Assembly (NCBI RefSeq): GCF_049856175.1
Contig: NZ_JBNDNA010000001.1
Location: 310,001-374,000, forward strand
Reading direction: 5' to 3'
Source: JB111 sp049856175
Lineage (GTDB): Bacteria > Actinomycetota > Actinomycetes > Actinomycetales > Actinomycetaceae
Length of the DNA stretch: 64,000 nt
Part shown: one piece after another, positions 51,411-60,488 of the stretch
Layout of the letters: each line of letters opens with the position of its first letter
Position numbering within the stretch: position 1 is the stretch's first letter
The notes under the pieces: model-generated
Databases searched by the model: none
What the model was told of the DNA's origin: nothing
What the model saw: only the letters and a program-made list of their open reading frames with translations
Made by a program: the position numbers and the translations under genes

Positions 51411-51787
51411 GCTGGTCCGACGTCGTGACGGTGCTCGCCGCGATCCTGCTGGTCGCGGGCTCGCTGCTGGTGCTCGTCGCCGCGGTCGCGCTCGTGCGCT
51501 TCCCCGACCTGTTCAGCCGGATGCACGCCGCGGCCAAGCCGCAGGTGCTGGGTCTCGCCCTGCTCATGGCGGGGGTCGCTCTCGAGGTGCGCGACCCGCG
51601 GATCGGGTGGACGCTTGTCCTCGTCGTCGCGTTCCAGCTCCTCACGGCGCCCATCAGCGCCCACATGGCCGGGCGCGGCGGCTACCGCACCGGGCGGGTG
51701 GACAGGTCCGCGCTCGTGGTCGACGAGCTGGCCGAGGACATCGAGGCCTCGGGCGGGGACGCGAACCACAAGCACACTGGGGCATGA
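51407..51787 (+). CDS. mrpG: Na+/H+ antiporter subunit G (Mrp/Mnh)
   Basis: 126 residues. Three helices (LAAILLVAGSLLVLVAAVALV; LLMAGVALEV; GWTLVLVVAFQLLTAPISAHMAG) with the MrpG motif RFPDLFSRMHAAAKPQ. Last gene of the operon; ATGA overlap with mrpF. The next gene follows 83 bases downstream on the same strand. Confidence 0.94.
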   Translation: MSWSDVVTVLAAILLVAGSLLVLVAAVALVRFPDLFSRMHAAAKPQVLGLALLMAGVALEVRDPRIGWTLVLVVAFQLLTAPISAHMAGRGGYRTGRVDRSALVVDELAEDIEASGGDANHKHTGA

Positions 51788-51870
51788 TCGTCCCGACGGA
51801 CTGCGCGGGAAGGCCGGGCAGCCCGGGAGACCACGACCAGGGCGTCACGCCCTGACCACGGAGGGCACAG

Positions 51871-52149
51871 ATGGACATCGGTTGGAAGATCGTGAGCACG
51901 GGCGCCGGCGTGGTCGCCGGCATCGCGGCGAACAAGATCCTCTCGAAGGGCTGGGTCGCGGTCACGGGCCACGAGCCGCCGGAGATCGTCGACGGTGACG
52001 ACTCGGTCTCCCTTGTCGAGATCGTGGTGTTCACGGCCGTCTCGGGAGCCGTCGTCGGCCTGGTCCGCCAGCTGGCCATGCGCCAGGCCGCCAAGTGGTA
52101 CAAGCCCGCCGAGCTGCAGAAGGTCTCGGACGACGTCTTCGACGACTGA
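51871..52149 (+). CDS. DUF4235 family membrane protein
   Basis: 92 residues. DUF4235 signature: WKIVSTGAGVVAGIAANKILSKGWVAVTGHEPP, with two hydrophobic helices (the second VSLVEIVVFTAVSGAVVGLVRQLAMRQAAK) and a short charged end. Common in actinobacteria; function unknown. ATG after GGAGGGCAC. It may be read through from the mrp operon. Confidence 0.9.
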   Translation: MDIGWKIVSTGAGVVAGIAANKILSKGWVAVTGHEPPEIVDGDDSVSLVEIVVFTAVSGAVVGLVRQLAMRQAAKWYKPAELQKVSDDVFDD

Positions 52150-52305
52150 CGGCCGACGACTGACGGCAGGCGACCGGCGCCCGGGGTGCGAGGCGCGCCC
52201 GGCGCCACCGCCGGCCGCCGTCGCACTCCGGTGTCCGCGGGCCCGCACCACGCACGTGGCGCGGGCCCGCGTCGTGCCCGGCCGGCGGGGTAGCATGTCC
52301 GCGAA

Positions 52306-52397
52306 CGACAGGGGAGCGCCGACCACGGCGCTGAGAGTGCGGCACGCCGCAGACCCTCGAACCTGATCCGGTTAGCACCGGCGGAGGTAGTCGGGAC
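52306..52397 (+). ncRNA. TPP (thi-box) riboswitch
   Basis: Classic thi-box landmarks in order: ACAGGGGAGCGC (P1/P2 start), GCGCTGAGAGTGCGG with CTGAGAG at 52331-52337, CCGCAGACCCTCGAACCTGATCCGG, and the GTTAGCACCGGCGGAGGTAGTCG end. It binds thiamine pyrophosphate. A TAGCAT -10-like box (52291-52296) puts the transcript start near 52303. It controls the thiBPQ genes that begin 65 bases downstream. Confidence 0.97.
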
Positions 52398-52405
52398 ATC
52401 TCTCC

Positions 52406-52431
52406 GTCGTCGCGGTACCCGCCGCGGCGAC
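52406..52431 (+). promoter_or_regulatory. Stem-loop in the riboswitch expression platform
   Basis: GTCGTCGCGG (52406-52415) pairs with CCGCGGCGAC (52422-52431), one G-U pair, six-base loop, just 3' of the aptamer. It could be the terminator or the alternative partner in the switch; no T-tract follows. Confidence 0.45.
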
Positions 52432-52435
52432 GAAC

Positions 52436-52456
52436 CCTGCGCACCCACGCAGGAGG
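52436..52456 (+). promoter_or_regulatory. Hairpin that can mask the thiB Shine-Dalgarno
   Basis: CCTGCG (52436-52441) pairs with CGCAGG (52448-52453) around CACCCA. The second arm covers the first bases of the AGGAGG Shine-Dalgarno (52451-52456) seven bases before the thiB ATG. This points to translational control by the riboswitch (inference). Confidence 0.5.
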
Positions 52457-52462
52457 TACGAC

Positions 52463-53665
52463 ATGCGCAGCACCATCACCGGCCCGGGCACCGGCTTCCG
52501 CCGCCCGGGCGCCGGCACGGACCACCCGGGCCCCCACCGCCGCGGCGCGCGGGCCCTCGGGCTCGGCACGGCCCTCGCCCTCACCCTCGCCGGCTGCTCG
52601 CTGGGCGGCGGGGACGAGGACACGGACGACTCCGAGAGCGCGGGCGACGCGGAGACGGCGGAGCAGGCGTCCGAGGGCGCGTCCGGCGGGTCCGGCGAGG
52701 CGCCGGCAGGCGCGGGCGGCGAGGTCGCTCTCGTCACGCACGACTCGTTCAACCTCCCCGACGAGCTGATCGAGCAGTTCGAGGCGGAGAGCGGGTACAC
52801 GCTCGTCGTCACGGCGCCCGGGGACGCGGGCAGCGTCGTCAACGAGCTCCTCCTCACCGCGGGCAGCCCGTCCGCCGACGTCGTGTACGGCATCGACAAC
52901 GCCTACGCGAGCCGTGCGATCGACGGGGGCGTGCTCGAGCCCTACACCTCGCCGGACCTGCCCGCCTCCGCGGAGGACCTGCTCGTCGACGGAGGGGACC
53001 AGCTCACTCCCGTCGACTTCGGCGACGTGTGCCTCAACGTCGACACCGCGTGGTTCGAGCGGGAGGGGCTCACACCGCCGCAGACGCTCGCGGACCTGAC
53101 CGAGCCCGACTACGCGGACCTCACGGTCGTCACCGACCCGAACGTCTCCTCGCCGGGTCTCTCGCTCCTCGTGGCCACCGTCGCGGAGAGCGGCGAGGAG
53201 GGGTTCGCCGACTACTGGCAGAGCCTTCTCGACAACGGCCTGCGGGTCGTCGACTCCTGGTCGGACGCCTACTACGTCGACTTCACGTTCTCCGGCGGGG
53301 ACCGCCCGATCGTCCTGTCCTACTCCTCCTCCCCGGCCGCGACCCCCACCGAGGACGGCACGGGCTCGACCACGGCGGCGCTGCTCGACACCTGCGTCCG
53401 GCAGGTGGAGTACGCGGGCGTCGTGGCGGACGCGAACAACCCCGAGGGTGCGCGCGCGGTGATCGACTGGTTGCTGTCCGCGGACGTCCAGGCCGCCATG
53501 CCCGACTCGATGTACATGTACCCCGTCGACGACGAGGCCCCGCTGCCCGAGGCGTGGTCCGAGTTCGCACCGCCCGCCGAGGAGCCGATCGAGATGCCGG
53601 CCGGCGAGATCGACGCGAACCGCGAGGAGTGGCTGCGCACCTGGGACGAGGTGGTCGGCGGTTGA
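52463..53665 (+). CDS. thiB: Thiamine ABC transporter substrate-binding lipoprotein
   Basis: 400 residues. Signal peptide and lipobox LTLAGC (lipidated Cys45), then a Gly/Ser/Glu-rich linker and a periplasmic-binding-protein fold: VALVTHDSFNLPDELIEQFEAE, TAGSPSADVVYGIDNAY, PVDFGDVCLNVDTAWFE, VVTDPNVSSPGLSLLVATVA and VLSYSSSPAA, typical of ThiB. Captures thiamine or its phosphates outside the membrane. The TPP riboswitch and masked ribosome site upstream control it. Stop overlaps the thiP start (TTGA). Confidence 0.93.
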   Translation: MRSTITGPGTGFRRPGAGTDHPGPHRRGARALGLGTALALTLAGCSLGGGDEDTDDSESAGDAETAEQASEGASGGSGEAPAGAGGEVALVTHDSFNLPDELIEQFEAESGYTLVVTAPGDAGSVVNELLLTAGSPSADVVYGIDNAYASRAIDGGVLEPYTSPDLPASAEDLLVDGGDQLTPVDFGDVCLNVDTAWFEREGLTPPQTLADLTEPDYADLTVVTDPNVSSPGLSLLVATVAESGEEGFADYWQSLLDNGLRVVDSWSDAYYVDFTFSGGDRPIVLSYSSSPAATPTEDGTGSTTAALLDTCVRQVEYAGVVADANNPEGARAVIDWLLSADVQAAMPDSMYMYPVDDEAPLPEAWSEFAPPAEEPIEMPAGEIDANREEWLRTWDEVVGG

Positions 53666-55416
53666 CGGCCCGCCGCCTCGCGCGCGCTCTCGCGGTCGGG
53701 GTGCCGGTCGCGTTCCTCGCGATCTTCTTCGTCGCGCCCGTCGCGGCGCTGGTGGTCCACGGGCTGCTACCGGGGGAGCGGATCCCCGGGATCCCCGCCG
53801 GCGACCCCGTGCTGGAGATCCTCGCGCGCAGGTCCACGCTCGACGCGCTCTGGCGCACCCTCGCGCAGGCGCTCGCCGCGACCGTCTGCGCGCTCGCGCT
53901 CGGGGTCCCGGGCGCGTACGTCCTGTACCGGACGTCGTTCCCCGGTCGCCGGATCCTGCGCGCGGTCGTCGCGGTGCCGTTCGTGCTGCCCACCGTGGTC
54001 GTCGGCGTCGCGTTCCGGGCGGTCCTCGCCCCGTCGGGCGTCCTGGGGTTCCTCGGGCTCGACCGGTCCCCGTGGGCGCTGCTCGCGGCGCTCGTGTTCT
54101 TCAACTACTCGGTCGTCGTCCGGGTGGTCGGGCCGGCGTGGGCCGCGCTGGACCCGCGGCCGGAGCAGGCGGCGCGCACGCTCGGCGCCTCCCCGTGGCG
54201 GGCGCTGCGCACGGTCACGCTGCCCGCCCTGGCCCCGGCGATCACCTCCGCCGGTGCGCTCGTCGCCCTGTTCTGCGCGACCTCCTACGGGATCGTCCGC
54301 AGCCTCGGCCCGCTCGGCTGGTCGACCCTCGAGACCGAGATCTGGCGGCTGGGCACCCGCAACCTCGACCTGCGCGGGGCCGCGGTGCTCTCGATCGTGC
54401 AGATCGCCGTCGTCGTGGCGGCCACCCTGCTCGTCGCGCGGTCCCGGCGCCCGGCCGGCCGGGCGCGTCCCGTCGCGACCCCGCCGCTCGACCTCCGCTC
54501 GCCCGGCACCCTGGGCGCCGCCGCGCTGACGGCCGCCGTCGTCGCCGGTCTGCTGATCGCGCCGATGCTCGGCCTCGTCGAGCGCTCGCTGCGCGCGGCC
54601 GACGGCTCGTGGACGCTCGACCACTACCGCGCGCTCGCGGGCGACGGCGGCGGGGCGCTCCCGCGCTCCGTGCTCGACGCCGCGGAGCTCTCCCTGCGGT
54701 CGGCCGTCGACGCGACCCTTCTCGCGCTCGTGGTGGGCCTGCTCGCCGCCGTCGTCATCGCCGGCCGGCCTGGTGCGGGGGAGCTCGTGGCGCGCGGCGG
54801 GGCCGGGCCGGGCGCGCATGGGGCGGCCGCGGCGCGGGCCGGTGGTGCGGACCGGGGCCGGGGCGCAGGGCGTAGGCCCGCCGGAGCCGGTCGTGGCCGC
54901 GCCCTGCTCGACACCCTCGTGATGCTGCCGATCGGCGTGTCCGCGGTGACGGTGGGCTTCGGTCTCGTGCTCCTGTCGGGGTGGTTGCCGGTCGACCTGC
55001 GTGGCTCGCCGCTCGCCGTCCCGATCGCACAGGCCGTCGTGGCGGTGCCGCTCGTGGTCCGCACCGTGGTGCCGGTGCTCAGGTCGGTTCCCGCCCGGCA
55101 GCGGGAGGTCGCCGCGACGCTCGGGGCGTCCCCGCGGCGGGTGCTGCTCACCGTCGACGGTCCTGCGCTCCTGCGCGCCGGCGGGGTGGCGACCGGCTTC
55201 GCGTTCGCGGTGTCGATGGGAGAGTTCGGGGCGACGAGCTTCCTCGCGCGCTCCACCGACCCGACACTGCCGGTGGCGGTCGTGCGCCTGCTCGGGCGGC
55301 CCGGCATCGACAGCCAGGGCACGGCGATGGCGGCCGCCGTGCTGCTGGCCGCGCTCACGGCCACGGTCATGGCGCTCGCCGAGCGCGCACGTGCGGAAGG
55401 GGATGCGGGATGGTGA
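53662..55416 (+). CDS. thiP: Thiamine ABC transporter permease (fused dimer)
   Basis: 584 residues. Two ABC permease domains in tandem, each with a coupling EAA loop: EQAARTLGASPWRALRTVTLP in the first half and REVAATLGASPRRVLLTVDGP in the second. About twelve helices in total. A 45-residue Gly/Ala/Arg-rich cytoplasmic loop (ARGGAGPGAHGAAAARAGGA) sits inside the second half. TTG start, overlapping the thiB stop; the 3' end overlaps thiQ by seven bases. Forms the membrane channel of ThiBPQ. Confidence 0.93.
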   Translation: MTARRLARALAVGVPVAFLAIFFVAPVAALVVHGLLPGERIPGIPAGDPVLEILARRSTLDALWRTLAQALAATVCALALGVPGAYVLYRTSFPGRRILRAVVAVPFVLPTVVVGVAFRAVLAPSGVLGFLGLDRSPWALLAALVFFNYSVVVRVVGPAWAALDPRPEQAARTLGASPWRALRTVTLPALAPAITSAGALVALFCATSYGIVRSLGPLGWSTLETEIWRLGTRNLDLRGAAVLSIVQIAVVVAATLLVARSRRPAGRARPVATPPLDLRSPGTLGAAALTAAVVAGLLIAPMLGLVERSLRAADGSWTLDHYRALAGDGGGALPRSVLDAAELSLRSAVDATLLALVVGLLAAVVIAGRPGAGELVARGGAGPGAHGAAAARAGGADRGRGAGRRPAGAGRGRALLDTLVMLPIGVSAVTVGFGLVLLSGWLPVDLRGSPLAVPIAQAVVAVPLVVRTVVPVLRSVPARQREVAATLGASPRRVLLTVDGPALLRAGGVATGFAFAVSMGEFGATSFLARSTDPTLPVAVVRLLGRPGIDSQGTAMAAAVLLAALTATVMALAERARAEGDAGW

Positions 55417-56573
55417 ACGACAGGCACGCGACGGTCACGGCGGACGCCGCCGGTGGCCTCGTCGTCGACGGGGTCTCGGTCGTCTACCCGGACGGGCACC
55501 GAGCCGTCGACGCGGTGTCGCTCAGCCTCGCGCCGGGTGAGGTCCTCGCGGTCGTCGGCGCCTCCGGGTCGGGCAAGTCCTCGCTGCTGCGTGCCGTCGC
55601 CGGGCTCGAGCCCCTCGCGTCCGGGGCGGTGCGTCTTGACGGTGCCGACCTCGCCGGGGTGCCCGTGCACCGGCGCGGGGTGGGGCTGCTCTTCCAGGAC
55701 GGGCAGCTGTTCGACCACCTCGACGTCGCGGGGAACGTCGCGTACGGGCTGCGCTCCTTCGCCCGGGCCGAGCGGCCCACCCGGGCCGAGCGCGAGCAGC
55801 GGGTGGCCGAGCTGCTCGAGCTCGTCGGCCTCGCGGACCTGGCCGGCCGCGCCGTGACCACGCTGTCGGGCGGGCAGGCGCAGCGCGTGGCGCTCGCCCG
55901 CGCCCTCGCCCCGCGACCGCGGGCGGTCCTGCTCGACGAGCCGCTCTCGGCACTCGACCGCGCGCTGCGGGAACGGCTCGCCGTCGACCTCTCGGCGATC
56001 CTGCGCGCGGCCGGCGCCACCGCGCTGCACGTCACGCACGACCTGGACGAGGCGGCCACCGTCGCCGACCGGATCGCGGTGCTGTCGGCCGGTCGGCTGC
56101 GCCAGGTGGCGACCCCGCGGCAGCTGTGGTCGGCCCCCGCCGACCGGGAGGTCGCCGAGCTACTGGGACACGGGCCGGTGCTGCCGGCGTCCGCGCTCGG
56201 CCGCGGCGCGGACGGCGGGGACGGCGCGGACGGTGCGCACCGCGTCGTGGACGGCCCCGGCCGGGGCGAGGTCGCGCTGGCGCCCGGGGCTCTCGTCGTG
56301 CGTCCGGTCGGGAACGGGCCGGGCGGCCCGTCCGACGACGTCGCGGCCGTGCTGCCGGCCCGTGCCACGGGGGTGCGGCACGTGCGGGGCAGGACCTGGG
56401 TCGACGTCGTGCTCGAAGTGGACGGCGGCGTGCGGGCGCGGGCCCTCGTCCGCGGGGAGCCGGGCCGGGCCGCCGACGACGACGCTCCCGACCTGTCCGA
56501 CGTGCGCGAGGTCGCGGTGCTCTCGGCGGGGATCGTCCGGATCGGCGACCCCGAGTCGTCGGCGCGCTGGTGA
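55410..56573 (+). CDS. thiQ: Thiamine ABC transporter ATP-binding protein
   Basis: 387 residues. Walker A GASGSGKS (50-57), Q-loop Gln96 in LLFQDGQLF, signature LSGGQAQRVALARAL (152-166), Walker B AVLLDE (172-177) and switch His210 in HVTHDLDEA. The ATPase core ends near 250; the last 135 residues (SALGRGADGGDGADGAHRVV..., VALAPGALVVRPVG, VRGEPGRAADDD) form an extra beta-rich C-terminal domain like the regulatory domain of related importers. ATG at 55410; GTG at 55413 overlaps the thiP stop and is an alternative. Confidence 0.93.
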   Translation: MVNDRHATVTADAAGGLVVDGVSVVYPDGHRAVDAVSLSLAPGEVLAVVGASGSGKSSLLRAVAGLEPLASGAVRLDGADLAGVPVHRRGVGLLFQDGQLFDHLDVAGNVAYGLRSFARAERPTRAEREQRVAELLELVGLADLAGRAVTTLSGGQAQRVALARALAPRPRAVLLDEPLSALDRALRERLAVDLSAILRAAGATALHVTHDLDEAATVADRIAVLSAGRLRQVATPRQLWSAPADREVAELLGHGPVLPASALGRGADGGDGADGAHRVVDGPGRGEVALAPGALVVRPVGNGPGGPSDDVAAVLPARATGVRHVRGRTWVDVVLEVDGGVRARALVRGEPGRAADDDAPDLSDVREVAVLSAGIVRIGDPESSARW

Positions 56574-56579
56574 GGCGCG

Positions 56580-57227
56580 TCAGGCCGCGCGGGTGAACCG
56601 CGTCCGGAGGGTCTGAACGCCGGGGCCCTCGAGCCGGTCGAGGAACTCGGGGCGGCCGGCCATCGCCATGACGAGCTCGAGGGTGCGGCCGGAGACCCTC
56701 GGCCCCTCCCCGTACCGGAAGACGCCGTCGGTGGCGACGAGCTCGAGATCCTCGACCGCCGAGCTGGAGTTGACCGCCCAGTCCTTGGCGGCGTAGCTCA
56801 GCGCCACCTGCTCGACCGCGTCGTGGTCCGGTTCCGAGGAGATGCCGAGAGGTACGCGGACGTCCATGCCGTGCACCACCACCTCGCCGAGCCAGGCCCA
56901 CGTGGTGCGGGTGGGCTCGATGCGGCTGGGGATCGTCGTGCGGAAGCGCCGCAGCGTCTCGGCGGGGGAGTCGCCCATGTGCTGGGCGAGGAGACGGGCG
57001 TTGTGGACGTCGGTGCGGAAGCGCGAGCCGACCATGCTCCGCAGCCAGGCGATCTTCCCCGTGCTGCCGGCGGCGGTGAGATGGGCGAGCGTCTCCTCGA
57101 CGGTCCAGGCGCTGCTCAGGGAGGTGGTGCGCCACTGCTCGTCGGTGAGTCCCTCGAGGTCCTCGGCGAGGCGCGTGCGCTCCGTCTTGATCGCCTGCCA
57201 CAACCGGTCCCGGTCCCAGGTGTCCAC
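56580..57227 (-). CDS. DinB-fold / maleylpyruvate isomerase family protein
   Basis: 215 residues. Mycothiol-dependent-type DinB four-helix bundle: TWDRDRLWQAIKTERTRLAEDLEGL, SLSSAWTVEETLAHLTAAG (metal His), and GEVVVHGMDVRVPLGI (second His). The family includes maleylpyruvate isomerase, but most members are generic, so the reaction is uncertain. GTG after GGAGGA. Convergent with thiQ, with six bases between stops. Confidence 0.85.
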   Translation of the reverse strand: MDTWDRDRLWQAIKTERTRLAEDLEGLTDEQWRTTSLSSAWTVEETLAHLTAAGSTGKIAWLRSMVGSRFRTDVHNARLLAQHMGDSPAETLRRFRTTIPSRIEPTRTTWAWLGEVVVHGMDVRVPLGISSEPDHDAVEQVALSYAAKDWAVNSSSAVEDLELVATDGVFRYGEGPRVSGRTLELVMAMAGRPEFLDRLEGPGVQTLRTRFTRAA

Positions 57228-57410
57228 GGCATCCTCCGCGTGTCGGGAAGGTCAGGTTCTCACAGCCCGTCCACGGGCGGGAGGGGCCAGGTCACACACG
57301 TGGTCCGCAGGGACCGCAGGCGGGGCCGGACCCGGACGGCGGCCGCGGTACGCGGCCCTGGTCGCGCTGTGGGGCCTGGGCCGCGGTGCGCGGGCCGGGT
57401 CGCGGTGCGG

Positions 57411-58394
57411 TCAGGGCCCCGCGGGGGCCCGGCCGACCGAGGCGAAGGTCCCCACGAGGGTCTCGGCGTCGTCGGCGATGATCCCGTCGACCCCCTGGTC
57501 GAGCAGGCGACGCACGTCGTCCGGCGCGTCCACCGTCCAGGCGACCACCCGGAGCCGGAGGTCGTGCGCCATGCCGACCAGCCGGTCGGCGACCCGTGGG
57601 TTCGCCATGAGGGCGAGCCGGCCCAGGCGCCAGGCGGCGTGCGCGAAGTCGCCGCCGGCAGCGATCTCCCGCGGCGGGCGCACCCCGGACATCGCGCACA
57701 GGTAGAGCCGGAGCAGGGCCCGCCAGCCGAGCGCCGAGGCGACCCCCGTGCGGTCACGGATCTCGGCGAGCCAGCCGTCGAACCCGCCCGCGACGCAGAC
57801 CCGGTCGGCCGCCCGGGTGCGGCGGACCGCGTCGACGAGCGGGCCGATGGCGGCCGCCTCCTTGACGTCGACGATGAAGCGCGAGTCCGGGAAGCGGGCG
57901 AGGAGGTCGTCGATGCGGGTGATCGGCTCGGCGCCGAGGACCCGGGCGGTCGCCAGCTCGACCCACGTGCGCGCCCCGACGGGTCCGACGAGGTCGGTGA
58001 CGCGGTCGAGCGTGGCGTCGTGGAAGGCGACGGGCACCCCGTCCGCGGTCACGCGCACGTCGGTCTCGAGGTAGGTCAGTCCGGCGTCCGTGGCCCGGGC
58101 GAACGCGGCGACCGTGTTCTCCGGGGCGTTCGCCAGGCCGCCTCGGTGCGCGATCGCCCAGGGGCCGGTGCGCTGCCCGTACGGCACCGCGACGCGCGGG
58201 TACGGGGCGGGCAGTGGCTCGATGTCGAACATCGACCAGGCCGGGGACGGCGCGGAGGGGTGACCGGTCGTCGTGGCTCCCGGCAGGGGCGGGGCGCCCA
58301 GGTGTGCGGGCGACGTCGCCACGGGTACGGGTGCGGCGAGGTCGCTCGGCGGGAGGGTGGTGAACGACGTCCCGGGGTCCACGAGGATGGCCAC
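57411..58394 (-). CDS. Glycerophosphodiester phosphodiesterase
   Basis: 327 residues. GDPD core with catalytic H83-R84 in AIAHRGGLANAPENT, E110-x-D112 in YLETDVRV and H125-D126 in VAFHDATLDRVTD; later VDVKEA and VAWTVDAPDDVRRLLDQGVDGIIADD close the TIM barrel. Hydrolyses glycerophosphodiesters to glycerol-3-phosphate. The first 55 residues are a Pro/Thr/Ala-rich extension. GTG with CAGGAT six bases upstream (leaderless); ATG at 58232 would remove the extension. Confidence 0.93.
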   Translation of the reverse strand: MAILVDPGTSFTTLPPSDLAAPVPVATSPAHLGAPPLPGATTTGHPSAPSPAWSMFDIEPLPAPYPRVAVPYGQRTGPWAIAHRGGLANAPENTVAAFARATDAGLTYLETDVRVTADGVPVAFHDATLDRVTDLVGPVGARTWVELATARVLGAEPITRIDDLLARFPDSRFIVDVKEAAAIGPLVDAVRRTRAADRVCVAGGFDGWLAEIRDRTGVASALGWRALLRLYLCAMSGVRPPREIAAGGDFAHAAWRLGRLALMANPRVADRLVGMAHDLRLRVVAWTVDAPDDVRRLLDQGVDGIIADDAETLVGTFASVGRAPAGP

Positions 58395-58541
58395 GGCCCC
58401 ATCCTGGGGCGGCCGGCGGCGCGATCCCCGCGACCTGGCTCACGATCACGAAGTGTTCACCGAGCCGCCGCCCGGGTGTCGTCGGGGGGTTGCCGCGACG
58501 TCGCTCGACCGGCCGGGCGCCGGGGTCCGGCCCCGCCGTCG

Positions 58542-59156
58542 TCAGGCGTGGCCGAGCAGCGCGACGAGGAAGTCCGAGGACGGTCGCAGCGCGCGCAGGT
58601 CCCACGTCCCCAGCAGGAGGTCGGGCGTGAGGCCGGCGGCCCGGGCGTCGGCGAGGAAGTCGTCGACCGGGTAGCCGCGGTCCGGCCCGAAGCCGACGGC
58701 GACGCGGCCGTCGGCGGCGAGGTGCCGGGCGAAGCCCGCCAGGGTGGGGCGCCTCTCGGCGTGGGAGAGGAAGGTGAGGACGTTCCCGGCGCAGACGACG
58801 GCGTCGAACGGCTCGTCTGTGCCCGTACGGGCGTCGAGCGCGCGATCGAGGTCGGCGATGTCGCCGACGAGCCACTGGGGACCGGGGTGGACGGCGCGGG
58901 CCTCCTCGACCAGCTCGGGGTCGAGGTCGACGCCGACGACGACGTGGCCCGCCGCCGCCAGCCGGCCCCCCACGCGGCCGGTGCCGGCACCGGCGTCGAG
59001 GATCCGTGCGCCGCGGGGGACCATCGCGTCGACGAGGCGGGCCTCGCCGCCGAGGTCCACCTCGTTGTCCGCCATGCGCCGGAACCGGTCGATGTACCAG
59101 CGCGAGTGGCCGGGATTCTCTGCGAGCATCGCGGTCCAGCCGTTGACGTCGTCCAC
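58542..59156 (-). CDS. Class I SAM-dependent methyltransferase
   Basis: 204 residues. SAM motif I ILDAGAGTG (52-60), acidic motif VVGVDLDPELVEEA and FDAVVCAGNVLTF. Substrate not identifiable. TACTGT six bases before the GTG indicates a leaderless transcript. Divergent from the MFS gene with an 84-base spacer. Confidence 0.88.
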   Translation of the reverse strand: MDDVNGWTAMLAENPGHSRWYIDRFRRMADNEVDLGGEARLVDAMVPRGARILDAGAGTGRVGGRLAAAGHVVVGVDLDPELVEEARAVHPGPQWLVGDIADLDRALDARTGTDEPFDAVVCAGNVLTFLSHAERRPTLAGFARHLAADGRVAVGFGPDRGYPVDDFLADARAAGLTPDLLLGTWDLRALRPSSDFLVALLGHA

Positions 59157-59240
59157 GTCCCGACAGTAGCCGCGGGGTGCGCACCGGTGGCAACGGTGCG
59201 CGCGGGGAAGGGGTCACCCGTGGGCGACAATGGCCCGGAC

Positions 59241-60488
59241 ATGACGACTCCACCTGGCTCCGGCCCCGTCCCGGCTCCCGACTCCGAGCCGATGCCGCGG
59301 GAGATCTGGTTCCTCGTCGTCGCCTCGTTCATCGTGGCGATGGGCTACGGGCTGGTCGCGCCCGTGCTGCCGACGTACGCGCGGTCGTTCGGCGTGGGCG
59401 TGACGGCGGCGACCGTCGTCGTGTCCGCGTTCGCCTTCATGCGACTGGTGTTCGCCCCCGTCGGCGGGAGCCTCGTGGGTCGCCTCGGACCACGGGTCGT
59501 CTACGTGACGGGGCTCGTCGTCGTGGCGCTGTCGACCGGAGCGAGCGCGTTCGCCGGCGACTACTGGCAGCTCCTCACCTTCCGCGGGCTGGGTGGCATC
59601 GGCTCGACGATGTTCACCATCTCGGCGGCCTCCCTGGTCATCGCGCTCGCGCCGGTGGCGAAGCGGGGGCGGGCCTCGGCGCTGTTCGGCTCGGGCTTCC
59701 TGCTGGGCAACGTCCTCGGCCCCGTGCTGGGCGCCGCGTTGTCCGGGCTGGGCCTGCGGGCGCCGTTCATCATCTACGGGGTCGGGCTGCTCGTCGCCGC
59801 CGCCCTCGTCGCCGTGTTCGTCCGCCCGTCCCGGGCCGCGCGCGAGGCGGCGAAGGCGCGCGTGGACGCCCCGCCGACCCAGCCGCCGATGCGGGTGGCC
59901 GAGGCCATGCGGGACCCGGCCTACCGGGCGTCGCTCGTCTCCGGGTTCACGCACGGCTGGGCGAACATGGGCGTGCGGATGGCGATCATCCCGCTGTTCG
60001 TGGTCACCGTCGCCGGTGCGGGCGACTGGTCCCCGGGAGTCGCGCTGGCGAGCTACGCGATCGGCACGCTCGTCACCCTCAGGTGGAGCGGGCGGGCGAT
60101 CGACCGCGTCGGACGCCGACCGCTGCTCATGGGAGGGCTGGCCTTCTCCGCCCTCACCGCCCTGCTGCTCGGACTCTCCTTCCACGTGGTGATGGTCCTC
60201 GTGCTGTGCGTGCTCGGCGGTGTGGCTGCGGCGGCCATCCAGCCGGCCCAGCAGGCGGTGCTCGCCGACGTGGTGGGACGCGAACGGAGCGGCGGCCCGG
60301 TGGTCGCGCGCAGCCAGATGGCGATGGACACCGGCACGATCCTCGGCCCGATCGTCTCGGGCGTGCTCGTGGACTCGGTCGGCTACGCGTGGGCCTTCGG
60401 CGTGGCCGGCGTGATCCTGCTGGTCGGACTCCTGCCGTGGCGGACCGCGCCGGAGACCCTGGAGCGCACGCGGCCCGACCATCCGTGA
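59241..60488 (+). CDS. MFS transporter
   Basis: 415 residues, twelve predicted helices. MFS loop motif GSLVGRLGPRVVYV between helices 2 and 3, and the equivalent second-half loop GRAIDRVGRRPLLMGG. Resembles multidrug-type exporters; substrate unknown. ATG after a GACAAT box nine bases upstream. A six-T run lies shortly after the stop (about 60500-60507), striking in this GC-rich DNA, though no clear stem precedes it. Confidence 0.9.
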   Translation: MTTPPGSGPVPAPDSEPMPREIWFLVVASFIVAMGYGLVAPVLPTYARSFGVGVTAATVVVSAFAFMRLVFAPVGGSLVGRLGPRVVYVTGLVVVALSTGASAFAGDYWQLLTFRGLGGIGSTMFTISAASLVIALAPVAKRGRASALFGSGFLLGNVLGPVLGAALSGLGLRAPFIIYGVGLLVAAALVAVFVRPSRAAREAAKARVDAPPTQPPMRVAEAMRDPAYRASLVSGFTHGWANMGVRMAIIPLFVVTVAGAGDWSPGVALASYAIGTLVTLRWSGRAIDRVGRRPLLMGGLAFSALTALLLGLSFHVVMVLVLCVLGGVAAAAIQPAQQAVLADVVGRERSGGPVVARSQMAMDTGTILGPIVSGVLVDSVGYAWAFGVAGVILLVGLLPWRTAPETLERTRPDHP

